Origin: Anseranas semipalmata
Lineage: Eukaryota > Chordata > Aves > Anseriformes > Anseranatidae
Reading direction: 5' to 3'
Length of the DNA stretch: 64,000 nt
NCBI GenBank assembly: GCA_013399115.1
Contig: VXAA01006523.1
Coordinates: 133,993 to 197,992 of the forward strand
Positions within the stretch are counted from its first letter, which is position 1. Each line of letters starts with the position of its first letter. This document shows, in pieces, positions 13,908 through 25,960 of this stretch. A program made the position numbers and the translations under genes. The notes beneath the pieces were generated by a model that saw only the letters and a program-made list of their open reading frames with translations, was not told the DNA's origin and ran no database searches.

Positions 13908-14257
13908 TCCCGCCTAGTAATAAAAAGGCATGTAAGGGTAAACAGGAAAAGAGCACTCCACACTGCTGAGCAGCCTGGAGGAGGAGAGGCTGGGAAGAGC
14001 ACTGATCTGAAAACCTGATATGGAAACTGAAGGGAACGAGTTCTTCATATCCCCGGGTACAAACTGGCTGTGCAAACACAGTGTCAGGGCAGCTGTGAGC
14101 GGCACTTGCCTGCTGGTTTCAGCGTGCCTTCACTCCAGTAGTATGGAGGCTTTGGGACAGCAGTGGGGACTCCGCAGGTGGTGTTGGCTTCAGTGTCATT
14201 TCAGACTTGCATGAAATACAGCTTCTTGCATGAATTCAGTGCTCTCAGACATACGGT

Positions 14258-14350
14258 CTGATTTTTGGGTTGTCCTGTGTGGACCCAGGCGTTGGACTCG
14301 ATGATCCTTGTGGGTCCCTTCCAACTTGGGATATTCTATGATTCTATGAT
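14258..14350 (+). mobile_element. CR1 LINE, 3'-end fragment
   Basis: The segment carries the diagnostic end of avian CR1: GTTGGACTCGATGATCC, then GGGTCCCTTCCAAC, then the terminal octamer-type repeat ATTCTATGATTCTATGAT (14333-14350). Orientation is plus because the repeat is at the right end. Only about 90 bases are present, as expected for the strong 5' truncation typical of CR1. No coding sequence remains. Confidence 0.92.
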
Positions 14351-14677
14351 ACAGGCTTGAGAGTCATTTCTACTGCAAAACTTTATTTCCTTAAGATACA
14401 GTTACTGCAGTTCTGCACACCTGTGCTGCATTTATACAGTGCTCTCCTAATTTTAGCGTGAATCTCATGACATATGTTGTTTTCCGCTAAGCCTCAGCTC
14501 CCAAAGTCTTGTAATTGCATGACAATCTCATTCTTTATATATATGAAATGAGTCTTTCTAGCCTTCATGCCTAAGAAAGAAAATCTTGAAATCATAACGT
14601 GTAGACCAAAACCCCTATTCTCGCTATTTTTTGATGGTGAATTTTAAAATCAACTACTATTTTGGGGAATTAGGATA

Positions 14678-16100
14678 TTGACATTTAGGCTTCATGGTGT
14701 TAACAGCCGCTGCTTATTGGCAGAATCTGCAGACTCAACTCCTATGCAGGTTTCCCACCACTGCCTGCTTGCCATCAGCCAGCGACCCGTGACTCTGGCC
14801 GTGATGGGACACGCAGGTAGCGTCGGGCCTGGGGGCTGCAGCAGGTTTCCCCTTTGCTGTGCTCCAAAGCCCAGCACTCCCTCAGGCCTGACACAGCAGC
14901 TTGTTACAGCTCGTGCTCACGCGAGGCCAGAAACAGATTCTGCCGGCCCATACAACCCACCGAGAGGAAAGATTCGTCCCCTCCAGCGCAGGGCCCAGCC
15001 CCTCAGAAGGCCAGACGAGTGGCTTGGCCCCGTGTCACTGCCTGGGCTGCTTGGGGGCTGTCGGCCCAGAGGTGGCTCCCTCCCGGGCACCAGCGGGACT
15101 CTGCGCTGTGCCCTGCGCAGGCTGCAGCCCTTCTTCTTGGGGGGTCCTGAAGAAAACACTCTAGTCCCAGCTACCTCCATGGCCTCACAGGCACTGATGC
15201 GAGTTGCCAAGAGGTTTCTGGATCGCTTTCCCTGAGACGAGCCCTAAATTCCCAGCGACGCACGTCAGGTGCCCCGGTTGTCTCCTGTGGAGTGTTTGTG
15301 TCCCTCGGGAGCGCGGCTGCCACTGGTGCCAGGTGGCCGCCCCAAGAGGCGCCGGTCCTTTTGGGAGGGACGAGCAGGGGAGGACGGCTTGTTTGCGAGC
15401 TCTTTGGATAATGGAAAAGACATTAGTCTCCACCCTTTTCTGGGTATTGCTTTTAGGCTGTTTGTCCTTGCCTGCTGCGCGCTCGGGATGTAACCTCCAG
15501 CCGAAGGCCACATCTCTCAGTGGGTCCCAGCTCCGCAGCTGGTCCTGGGCCACCTGCTGCTGCCCCATGCCTTCTTGGCCCCAGCACCTGATGCCAAGCG
15601 CTTCCCGCTGAGGAGCTTGCAGGTTTTGATTCATGAGCAGTTTACCTGGGCCTTTTGATTTTGCACCTGCAAACTGCATTGTCTGCAAGCTCCCAAACGG
15701 CCACTGTTGGGGCCATCGAGTGATCTCCATGTACAGACCCGCGTGTGCAGAGGTGCGTGGCCAGGCAGTGGCTGGGCTCTGGGCAGCCAGCAGCGAGGTG
15801 GCCGGCTTCCCCCAGCACTGCCAGCCTGCTGAGCGGCCTCCTGGGGAGGCAGGACGTGCTCGCCTGGGTCTGGTGTTTCCTGCAGTGTAGCCCTGGTGGC
15901 TTACAACAGTGTACAAAGGGTCAATTTTGCCTAAGTAGGCAAGGAACAGACAGCAAACTGTACTTTCCTTTCCTGAAACGGCTGGCAGGGCTCTGCCCCA
16001 CGGAGCTGGGGGACACCTGCCTGGCCTCGCCTCGCGTGGGGATGAGCTAAGCTCAAGCTTTCTCAAGTAGCCACATACCTTGGGCACGGATTTCTGCACT
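14678..16100. other. GC-rich orphan island with long overlapping open frames
   Basis: About 1.4 kb of raised G+C with many CpGs, densest near 15230-15390, sits between AT-rich flanks. A plus-strand frame of 185 codons (14678-15235) and a minus-strand frame of 304 codons (15185-16099) are open, and other frames are open too, which is expected when stop codons are rare in GC-rich DNA. The translations are rich in W, R, P, Q and G with no domain I recognise. I treat this as an unassigned CpG island or regulatory block rather than a gene. A lineage-specific gene is not excluded. Confidence 0.4.
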
Positions 16101-18880
16101 CACTGTTTCATTACAAAAAGGAATTGCGATTTCTTCCTTCCTTTAGTGTCAATGAAAGGTGATTCGCCACTGTTAACGTCTGTGATCGCGCACTGAACAT
16201 GTGACTGCCCATTTTCCGTGGCCTGCAGCACCCTTCAGCATTGTACTACTTAAGAATTACATAGCAGATACTATGGTCAGGGAAATTTCCAATTTCCAAG
16301 AACTAAAATTAAAACTGAATGAATTTTTTATCTCCTCAAGATGGATAGAAATGCCAGCTGCTTTGTCCACTGGTTTCATAATTATCAGATTCTCACACAC
16401 ATGCTCACAGCACATGACACAAGCATCTATAGCAGCTTGCTGGTGTTTGCCTCTATATCTTCCAAACTAACCATGCACATACAACACACAACCTCTTTGC
16501 TAGTAGCAAGCATGTCTATGGAAGGATCTTGAGAACTTTATTCTTACAAGATGTTCTTGTCTTCCTTGGACAAGGAAAGACATAATTTCATTTATATTGG
16601 TCTAAGAAAAATGAATTCTAATTAAACATGTCGAGGCAGTGATGGTTTGATTCAAAAGAGATGGTAAAATAAGTGCACAAGATACTTAAATACATCGTAG
16701 GGGGAAAAAAAAAAAAAGAGTGAATTCCTTCTCCATAAGAAAAAGATCCTATAAACTCTTCCTTAAAATGAAAGCAAATTGGGTGAGATATCTCAGGTCT
16801 CAAATTCATCTTACAAATTGTCGAAGGAGCAGAACAAAAACAGTATTACTGGAGATCTAGCATGGAAAAATATGTTTCATTTATGTTAAAAAATGGCAAG
16901 TTCAGGGCAGTTACTTAGATTTCTGCAAATTTCTTTCCCTTTTTTGTTTTTTTCTTTCCCCCCATATCTCTGTAATGAGTAAGAGGTAGTAGCTTCTGTT
17001 TGTCACTTCTTATTTGAATGGTGAACCTTATGAGCCTTTGTGTGTGTGTGTGTGTTTGCAGACATTTTAACACTTGCAAATGAATTGGTCACCTCAGAAT
17101 CTTGTACAGGAGTCACGGAGGATTGATGCCATTAGTGCAGGACAACTTTTAGGCCATTTACTCTTTAATAGGCTATGAGGTCTTTTGCTATTTTGGTTCT
17201 ACCCGGCAGGATCTCCAGCTTGGTCAAGTACTGCTCCCTTAGCAGCTGTCATCTCTGCACCCTGCAAATGCCTGGAAACACAGACTGTCTTCATGGACAA
17301 AAAAAAGGCCATTCACATCAGCTGTTTTGCTGCAAAAAGCTCAGTGTTTGGGGCAGTGGAAGCATGGCCTCTTCATGATGCCACTGCCTCCCCAGGGAGA
17401 TGCTGCCATCCGCAAGGGTTAGCTGGGCAACATGGGTGGTGTAGGGCACAGGGAGGCACAGCCTGGTGCTGGCATCACCAGCAGCATGGTCACGGCCACT
17501 GCTGGCCCCAAGCAGGGAGGTGGTCCTGTTTTCTTGGAATAACATCTCATTTCCCTACTCATTGGCGTGCTCCTGGGGGGAGAGAAAATCCTTCTCTTAT
17601 CTTCACAAATCTGCTCTTTTTCCACTAATCGCCCAGCCACTCAGTTGAAAGAGAATGCTGAAATATCAGAAGGACAGATTTTATATTCTGCAGAGGGACT
17701 TCAAACCAAACAGCACAGGACTGGTTTGATTCCATGCCGATTGCTTTTGGTGGAGAAAAACCATGGCTGAGATTCTGCATCTCTAGCTGTCAGTGGTGCA
17801 GAAGCAAACCCTAGCACAGATTGTGGCAAATGTGTGATAAGGAGCTCTGAGTTAGGAGGGACGACACTCCAAAGAGAATGCTTCAATGAAGCTCTTTTTC
17901 TTTGTATTTCAAGTAGTCACAGATTTTTTTTTTCTCGCTTCAGATATTATTTTGCATCATCCTTGCCATTTGGAAGAAAGGAATGATGTTGTTCTGATCT
18001 GCTGCCATAAAATATGAAAAGTTGTTTGTGTGATCTTCTGAGCAGATTAGAACTGGGAATTTCCACTTTAGTGGGATTTTCAACATGTTGAAATTCGTTT
18101 TCCTTTCAATCTAGACAAGCTACAGTAGTGTCAAGTTTTCCTACAAACTAGAAATTCCCTCCCCAATCAGATTTGTAAAATATGTGCATGGTTTATTAAT
18201 CTCTATAAACAGTGCTTCAAAGCAAGATGTTCATTTGTAACTTTCTTTTATTGTTTTATATAATTTGATTTAAAAATTATTCAGTGGCTATTCTGGGAGC
18301 TCATAGCTCATAGTTCAACCATCTAGAGTCTCAAAATATTCAATGAGGGAGGATTCTCAGAGACCATCAGCACCAATCTTGCTGCTCCCTCTTGATCATT
18401 GACTTTTGGGAACAGAACATGAAAAAACCACAAGTGCTTTCAGCAAACCCAACATTAAATCACACTATTTAGTGCATTGAGTTAAAAAAGAAATACTGTG
18501 AAGGTGGTAGCTGCATGGAATGGGTCAGCATCTCTCCAGTGATACATGTCGTCTACGATCTGCTATACCTGAGTAGCAAGACATGATGATGGAGCAGTCA
18601 GCGCAGGCGTTACTATGGTTAAGTGTCTGTTTTCCTAACATTACAAGATGACATATGGATTTCCTTTACAGGAGGCTGGCTACTCCTGGTGATGGAAATA
18701 ATAGAGACAGCACAGATACGAGTGCTTCTAATTCTCACAGCAGACTTAGGTATGGCTGCATTACCCTGCCAGCAATCTGGTTTCAGAAGGGACACGCATG
18801 CTGCAGTGGCACTGGCACTGCAGGGGCTTGGAGAAGAGCCAGCCTGGATGTAGGGTTGAGGCACCAACAGACCCATGCTG
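16101..18880. other. Intergenic sequence, no gene seen
   Basis: Short frames only, on both strands, with no family resemblance. Contains an A run near 16688-16704 and (TG)n at 17039-17056. Confidence 0.55.
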
Positions 18881-19080
18881 GAGACAGCCTGGGTCTCCCT
18901 GTGCTGTGTCCCAGCCACTTTTCGGTGTCAGGAGGGGGTGCGCTCGCCTCCCAGCCAACTCTACGTAGAGCTGGTTGTGTTGGGCTTAGCCTCGTGGGGA
19001 TGCGGCCGTGCTGCTTCTTGATTCATCCGGCCCTGGGGACAGCGCAGTCGTGTTTGCGCGGTGCTTCCTCCTAGCCAGCT
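18881..19080. other. Short CpG-rich patch
   Basis: About 200 bases with clustered CpGs between AT-richer flanks. It includes a perfect 12-bp palindrome CTCTACGTAGAG at 18959-18970. No exon or promoter feature can be named. Confidence 0.35.
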
Positions 19081-22000
19081 ATCCCTGCTCGGCTGGGCTG
19101 AGCCAAAGGGGGCCATCGTCCCCAGGGCGCTGTTTGTCCCCCAAATAGCTCAGCAGCCCCGGTGCTGGGGTGAGAAGCAGGCTCGGGGAGGCCAGCTGGC
19201 AGCATTGCACCTCTGTAGCAATTAGGCAGATAAGTCTGTTGCTCTTAGAAGGACACATGGTATAGGGGAGGTTGGACTTTACATCATGGAGTTTATATGC
19301 TGTGGCCTGGGCCATGCCAGCCCAATACCTCATGGGGACAGCTTCTTGCCCCCTCCTTTCTTCATTTCTTAATCTGACATAAGCAATGCAAGATGGAAAG
19401 GTGCAAAGCAAAATGTAAGATTTATTAGGGTACATTATAGCAGTGCTATATATAACAATGCAGTAAAACCAAAAACAACAAGCAGCTAGCATAGGATTGT
19501 ATCCACATGCATTTTGGATAAGTGCTTACACTTGCATGGAACCAGTTTCTGAGGCATTCAGCATACAAAATGCACCTTCTGGCCTTTCCTGGTATGAAAT
19601 TCAGAACATTTTCAAAGTTTCTTGGCACTGTAGATGGCAAGTTGCTGTTGACTAGATGAAGTGATGCCACAAGTGGGAAGTGATAGATGAGGGGACAACA
19701 GTGCTCGGGGGCGCAGACGGATGGGTTTCCACCACAGTGCAGAGACAGATGTATCTTGTTCAGTCCAAAATTGCTTGTAAATTGTTATTGTCCAGTGTCA
19801 CCACTGAGTGAAATAAAGCTGAGCTGATTACTGGCACAGAGTCTGCAGCCCTTTTCCCATAGTCTGAATCTATACATCACAGCTCCAGGTTAGATCGTAT
19901 GTATTAGCAGTGAACATAAAATAGCTACAGAGCTCAGGAGTGCAGATGACTAGGGAATCATATGTTAATGAGATAAAAATTGTACTTTTCCTCCCAAATG
20001 CAAAGGGGCTATTTAAAGAGGAGAGTTTTCCTTGGTGTAAAGACCATTTCTGAGTTTTTTTTTTCCCATTGTTTTTCAGCATTGTTCCGGACAGGCTACC
20101 AGGCAGAAGGCAGTATTACCCGTGAGTGATGCAAGAACAGCTGGGGAAGGGGACAAGAAAGGCAGGAACGAGTTGCTGGGGGAGATAACTGGGGACACTG
20201 GCAGTGCATTGAGCCAGCTTCTGAAGAAAACAAGGAAGAATCTGACCAGAGCTGAAGCTGCTGCAAGAGGGATAGGAGGAGACTGGGGTGGATCCTCCTC
20301 CCCACAATGATGCCATGGTAAAGGAGGACCAATAACTATAAGTAGAAAAGACATAATATAAGGGACCAGTGGAGAAAATGCTTAGTAAGGGACAGAAAAT
20401 GCCAGGCCTTCTTATGGTCCACTGACTCCCTGGCCAAGCTGTGTCCTGCAGCTGACGGATAGCCCTGGACAGGGAACAGCCAGCCAGGGAAAGCATTTCA
20501 TGAGTGGGATGTATATGATGCAGTACTTCATCTCCAGGCCGTGGTGGAGGACAGGGAGCAGAGGTAACGTCATGATGGGAAGTAGCAGGCATAGATGTGA
20601 TGTTCTTCCATCATGCTTATTTACGGTGTGGCAGCTGGGCTGAAAGTGCTCATTTATATTGCATTGCACGGTGTGTGAGTGCTCAGCAAACAAAGAGGCA
20701 AGCATCCAAAACCAAGGTATTAATACAGGCTGCAGATCAAGAGCGTGGTGAACTAAACGTGGTCACAAATAGGCTTTAATATTGCACTGCAGGACAGTAA
20801 CTCCCACACTAAACCGAGAAGGGGTTTGAATGTGTGGGCTGCTGGCTTCACGCACTCCGGCAAGGCCCACCACATTGATATTTATAGTATGTGGGTGACT
20901 GAGAATAGCCTGGGGACTTGGCAAGGGCAGACTAGCTCTCCAACGACACACTGCAGCTGAGTTTAGGGGGTGAGGTAACTGAGCTGGGTTTGGGTCACCC
21001 AGCAGCTGTCCAAACCCAGCCGGCCGTGCTGGGCCACACAGCTGTGCAGACCGGGCTGGAACGAAGAACTCCATCGGGGCTACCACAGCCTGGGCAGCCT
21101 TTGGTGGTCAGACTTCCTCCTTCTGAAGAGAGAACAGGAAAAATGAGCTGGACAGGCAGGGCATTCAAGGAGGAGAGATTTCAGACTCCTCCGGAAAGTA
21201 AAGAACCCAGACTATAGCAAAGCATCTGGAAACATGCTTCCTGAGACCTAACTGTTGCATGTAAAATGCTATGCTGTGATGGGAAGTTGAAGAAAAAAAT
21301 GATCAATGACTTTGGAGATGAATGACCAAACCACTGACATGAGAAAATGAGCTCTTGGTTCGCCATAAAGGCATCAGTTAAGCTTTCAAGGGTTGATGCA
21401 AAATCTCTTTCAATTTGGTGGCAACAGGCAGCAGAGAAGGAGGGGTACTTGTCTGAATTAAAGAACAGCTTCTGCTAGGCTGGTGTTCCTGGCAGGTTAC
21501 ACCTGCTTCCCACCCCGTGCCTTGCTGCCACTCTGTCTGGAGCAACGTGCTGTTAACAATAGCTGGTGGCTGGAAGGTACAGAGTGTGCTAGCTGCTCGT
21601 TTCCTCTTCCTCCCGGCCTGATTGTTATTGCAGAGCTCAGGAGCAAGAAGGGCTCTTTAACACCACTAAGCCACGAGAAACTGTGGCTGTGATAGTGAGG
21701 GTCCCATTTAATGCAATACGAAGTCAAAGAAAAACATTTAAAGAGAGAACATGCCTTACTGTAAGCACTTTGTACTGTAAAACGAATGTATATACACATA
21801 CGCTCACATGCACACACATCCGGCAGGAGGTGTGCGTCCATGGGGGGAAATCCTGCCTGCACCAAAGTCAATGACAAATATTCCCACTGACCTCAGCAGG
21901 GCAGGGCTTCAGCCACTGTCTGTGCATGTGGTGGGACGTTGTGCAAGTGCTCAGGCAAGATGTGGGTGCATTTGCTCGCTGTAGGACCATGGGAGGCAGC

Positions 22001-22756
22001 CCAAGCACGCTAGCAACGCACTGAAATACAGATGGGGAGCGAGAGCTCGTCCCCAAGCCAAGCCCCAGGTGCCAGCTGCGGTACGTCTCCGTGTTGTCGT
22101 GCCTTTCTGCGCCGTGTCTGAGCTGCTGCAGCTTTGTCTGCCTGGGAGTTGAGGGAGCATCCCCAGGCGGTGACATGGCCCACCACAAGGATCTTGGAGG
22201 GGTCTTGGGTTGCTTGCTTCGTTTTGGTTCGGTGACCTTTTTGTGTGTGTTTGCTTCCTTGTTTGCCTTCTTAACATTTATTGGAGTTAGTCTAAAAATT
22301 GCTCAGCTGCCTTCGTTTATTCTGCTCCCAAAATAGGTAGAATAGTTTTCGAGGGTCAATTAGAATGGCCAACAGATCCTCAGATAACCATAATCCTGCA
22401 TTCAGTGATTTCACCCTGCTTGATTTTACCCTCAGCTCTGTCTTTAGTGTGGCAGAAGTTCAAGAAACCTACTTCTACAAGTGAATTTAGTGGTTATGAT
22501 CTTCAAAACTCCTGTTTTAATGCTGATTATATTTTTATTCCATTTTTTTAACTGCTTTGAATTTGTGCAGCTTGAAACATTGTTCAGTGTGGTATAGATG
22601 GAAATGTAAGATCCCAACATAATGCACATAAATCTTGTTTTCTTGGGTACCTTTTGTAGATCCACTGAAGGTAATTTAGGGACTCATGGTTTAAAGACCT
22701 GCTTTAGTATGTTTAGCTATAATGTGCCAAACTTGAGTGGCTAATTTTATATCAAT

Positions 22757-22770
22757 CACTGCATGCAGTG
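22757..22770. other. Perfect 14-bp palindrome
   Basis: CACTGCATGCAGTG equals its own reverse complement. It could bind a dimeric factor, but nothing around it identifies one. Confidence 0.9.
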
Positions 22771-23649
22771 CGCCAGCCACCCGATTTGCTTAATGTAAAA
22801 TGTGTATTGTACTTATGGATTCCTCCTGTTCGTAACAATCATTTTGTAATAGCTGCATTCTCAGTTTTGCTGACCTTCTGTGGCACAGCGAGCACCACAA
22901 ACCAGAATCACCACATCTGAAAGGCACTTGTCTGCCCCCTTCATCCTGTCCACACGCCTCCAAGCCGAGATTGCTCTGTGCAGCACAGAATTAGGTCAGT
23001 CCCGGCACCAGGGCTGTCATTCCTGCTGGAAAGCACTGCGTACCCATGACTGGGACCAGATTTGGGGCAGCATGCCAAGTTCTTTTGAGAATTTGGGCCT
23101 AGCTGTAAATATCATAGCTGATGGCTGCCCACTGCTGAAAATCTGCTGCAATATTATGGGTGCTGAACATTTGGTGAATGTGGTGATGAAGACCAGCAGT
23201 CAGTTGGGTGCTCTCTTTATTTGCAGGTGGCATAAAGGAGGGCAGAACAGGGCCCAGAAATGCATTCAAAGTCATAGATAGTGCCCGTGCAGGATTCCAG
23301 ATACCTGCCAAAACCAAACCAAAACATGAGCATTACTAACAAACATCAAGCATACCTATTTTTGCATTACAAGTATAAAATGTTAAATCACTTCCAGAAC
23401 AAAATGTCTGGATTACCGTTACAAAAGACTAGTGTGTCCTCAGCTCCTGCAGAAGTGCTCTGCACTAAGACACTGAATCCAGAGCTTTCCAGTTGGTCTG
23501 GACAAATGCATCCTCACTTCCATGCAGAGCTGTGGCCCCTTGGCCATGCTCTGTGTTTCACTGGAAAAGCTGGTAATATTGCAAACTTCTGAAGAAAAAC
23601 TGCTGAATTGCTTTGGAGCGCTGGAATCTGGCTGGATGAAGTTGATTAC

Positions 23650-23675
23650 TATTTATTTATTTATTTATTTATTTT
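23650..23675. repeat. (TTTA)n microsatellite
   Basis: Six or so tandem TTTA units, followed 50 bases later by a (TTA)n array. Confidence 0.9.
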
Positions 23676-23726
23676 TATTCATTTTAAACATGTGCATGAA
23701 CTACTTTCAGAAGGTTATTATCTTTT

Positions 23727-23749
23727 CTTATTATTATTATTATTATTTT
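23727..23749. repeat. (TTA)n microsatellite
   Basis: Seven tandem TTA units. Confidence 0.9.
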
Positions 23750-24228
23750 ATGAATCTTTACACTTACTCTTCTTTACATATTCTTTACCTTCTCCCTTTG
23801 GAGCACCCTTGTATGTGGAAACCTGCACAGGACAACACATTAACAATTGTGGTAAGCACTCTATAAAGATGTAAAGTGCAGTTGTTGCCACAGTACTAAC
23901 AAAGATTCTATCAAATTTTCCTTCGAACGGGGCTCTCAGCTGCTCCAGACCATATCTGGATGACCCCTACATGTGTTAGCAATATGCTGCAATGACATAC
24001 ATGTGTTCCCGGGTAGCCTATCCCAGCACAGGTTTCTTTGTTCCGAATCACATTATGCATGTGTTTGTTATTCATGTTTCTGCTTCCACAACTTTCCTTT
24101 GATGTAAGTTTAGTACAACTTTTTCATCATTATTTGAAACAGAAACTGTGGGACAAAAGGAACATCAAATATAGGAAGTACTGAACTGCATTTAGCCAAT
24201 GGTTTATACCTTTTCTGCATGTCTAAGA

Positions 24229-24248
24229 CATATATATATATATATATT
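24229..24248. repeat. (AT)n microsatellite
   Basis: Alternating A and T, followed by a T run. Confidence 0.9.
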
Positions 24249-25440
24249 ATTTTTTTTTTTCAGAAGAAAAATAAAGGTCTTGACTTTTATTCAGGAGCTA
24301 CAGGTTTAGCATAAAGGTCAGGCTGGGATGCCATGGCACGGAGAGGGTTTGTGTCAGGGAAGGCAGGAGCAGATTCAGATTGACTCCAACAGTGCTAGAG
24401 ACATTTTTTTCTGAAGTGGACACTAGCTTCTAAGTCCCCTGCAAATTCTCAGGAAAATAAGTCCTACACTGTATCATATACATCTTTGGAAAATGACTAG
24501 AAAGATGCTTACATAAAGGCTGGGAAAGATGCTTAATATTAAGCTACAGTTTTCTCTGTAAATGTTTCTGAGCTTCACCTGCTATTACCTTCACAGTGTA
24601 TGAAGGTACACTTCTCCGTGCTTAACCTTTAAACAAAATTTCTGTGATTATTGGCCTTCATTCCCAGAGCGACTGTGAGGAAACAGGGCAGATGGGAGCA
24701 AGGTTTCCCAGTGGATTCTACTGAACATTTCTGTGGTGATTTAAAGCTGTGTTAAACAATAACTTGCTCACATTCGAAAGCAGAGCATCCCAAGATGCTG
24801 CATGAGGCAGGGGAGAGAACTGAAATTGCTTTTGCAGAGATGCTAGGCCTAATTAAAGGCTCATGTCTGAATCCTACAGCTAACAAACCGCTGTACATCA
24901 AGGGAAACGGCTCCCTAAGTAGCATTTTACAAAACACTAAATATACTGTCATAACAATAAAACCTAACTATCCAGCTGCCAGTGAACCGTGTGCGTGTGG
25001 TACAGTGGACATCACATCCCCCCTCTCCCCTTGAATCCATCCCCTTCTGCCTCTGGAAAACAGCAAAAGTCCTCCCAGGAGCAGCTGAAAAGTTTAATAA
25101 AGATAAATTGGAGCTGCTTAATCTGCTTTTGCAATCTGGCTGCACTTTTTCTGTAAATCAGGATTGTTCCTTCGGCAAAGTTCCAGGTGAAGTGAGAGGC
25201 TGTGAGCACGGCCCCAGAGAATCAGGAGAAAAAAAGCCCCTTGCTGTCTCCCCATTGGACATGACAGATAAAGGCAAACGTGTGAAGGTACTAAAGCCTC
25301 AATGCAGAGCAGGAAGAGGAAAACAAATGACACCACGCCATATGCCCATAATCCCAATTAAAATGCATTTGAATTCATTTCTCTTCTCCTCAGCTTCCCT
25401 TTTACACACCAGTGAACAAGCACTGTGTTTGACAACACAG

Positions 25441-25960
25441 TGTGGAAGTTTCTAGTTCGCTGAGCAGGTTCCTTCACCTTCACCCGGGCATCTACCCGGG
25501 GATGCTGCTCCAGCCTGGCCATCCATCGGTGCCGAGGTGGGCTGCAAAGCCAGCCCCGGCTCCCCCGCCCCCCCCAGGTGCAGGGCTCCAGAAGAAAGCA
25601 GAGAGGGAAACGGCAGGCACGGCCAGAGGGAAAGGGCTCTCAGCAGCAGCGCTGGGCTTGGTAGGAAAGCAAAGCTTTTAGGCTGCCCAATGCTGCTGTG
25701 CTTGGCATGCTGCCTTCCGCAGGCATGGAGCTTCCCATGCTTGAGGAATGCGGCCGTGGAGGCAGCCACCAGGCCAGCAGGACCTCCTGCCCTCGACAGG
25801 CGCGGAGCGGCAGGCACGGCAGCCGAGGCGATGCCTCCTGAAGCTCTGTGGGGGCAAGGGAAAAGAGCCTCAGGATACTTAGGAGGCTGGAAAATGCCTT
25901 GGAGCCAGCAGGGTCACGAGCGTGTGAGAGGAAGGCAGCATGAGCTGCTCATTAGAGGCT
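25441..25960. other. GC-rich patch, no gene assigned
   Basis: Raised G+C with scattered CpGs and overlapping open frames on both strands (up to 141 codons). Translations are low-information A/G/P/R-rich sequence with no recognised motif. ACCCGGG is repeated twice near 25480-25500. Probably an orphan GC island. Confidence 0.35.

Larger units (their letters stand above)
6786..14257. other. Intergenic sequence, no gene seen
   Basis: No recognisable coding exon or RNA gene. It holds simple repeats: a 31-base T run at 11048-11078, a GAG/GAA purine stretch near 11700-11728, (GT)n at 11800-11814, and (ATTAGT)n at 12631-12655. Two short assembly gaps (N) sit beside homopolymers. A perfect interrupted palindrome (TTTAGTC/GACTAAA) lies at 8100-8114. 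Confidence 0.6.
19081..25440. other. Intergenic sequence, no gene seen
   Basis: No recognisable gene. A plus-strand AATAAA lies near 19811 followed by a T/GT-rich stretch, which could be an RNA 3' end, but no exon was identified. Contains (TTTA)n at 23650-23675, (TTA)n at 23727-23749, (AT)n at 24229-24248 followed by a T run, and a perfect 14-bp palindrome at 22757-22770. Confidence 0.55.

Noticed and set aside
24982..25455. A plus-strand 157-codon open frame.
   Set aside because: No recognisable domain, and other frames are also open over the same stretch. Treated as a chance opening at the edge of a GC-rich patch.
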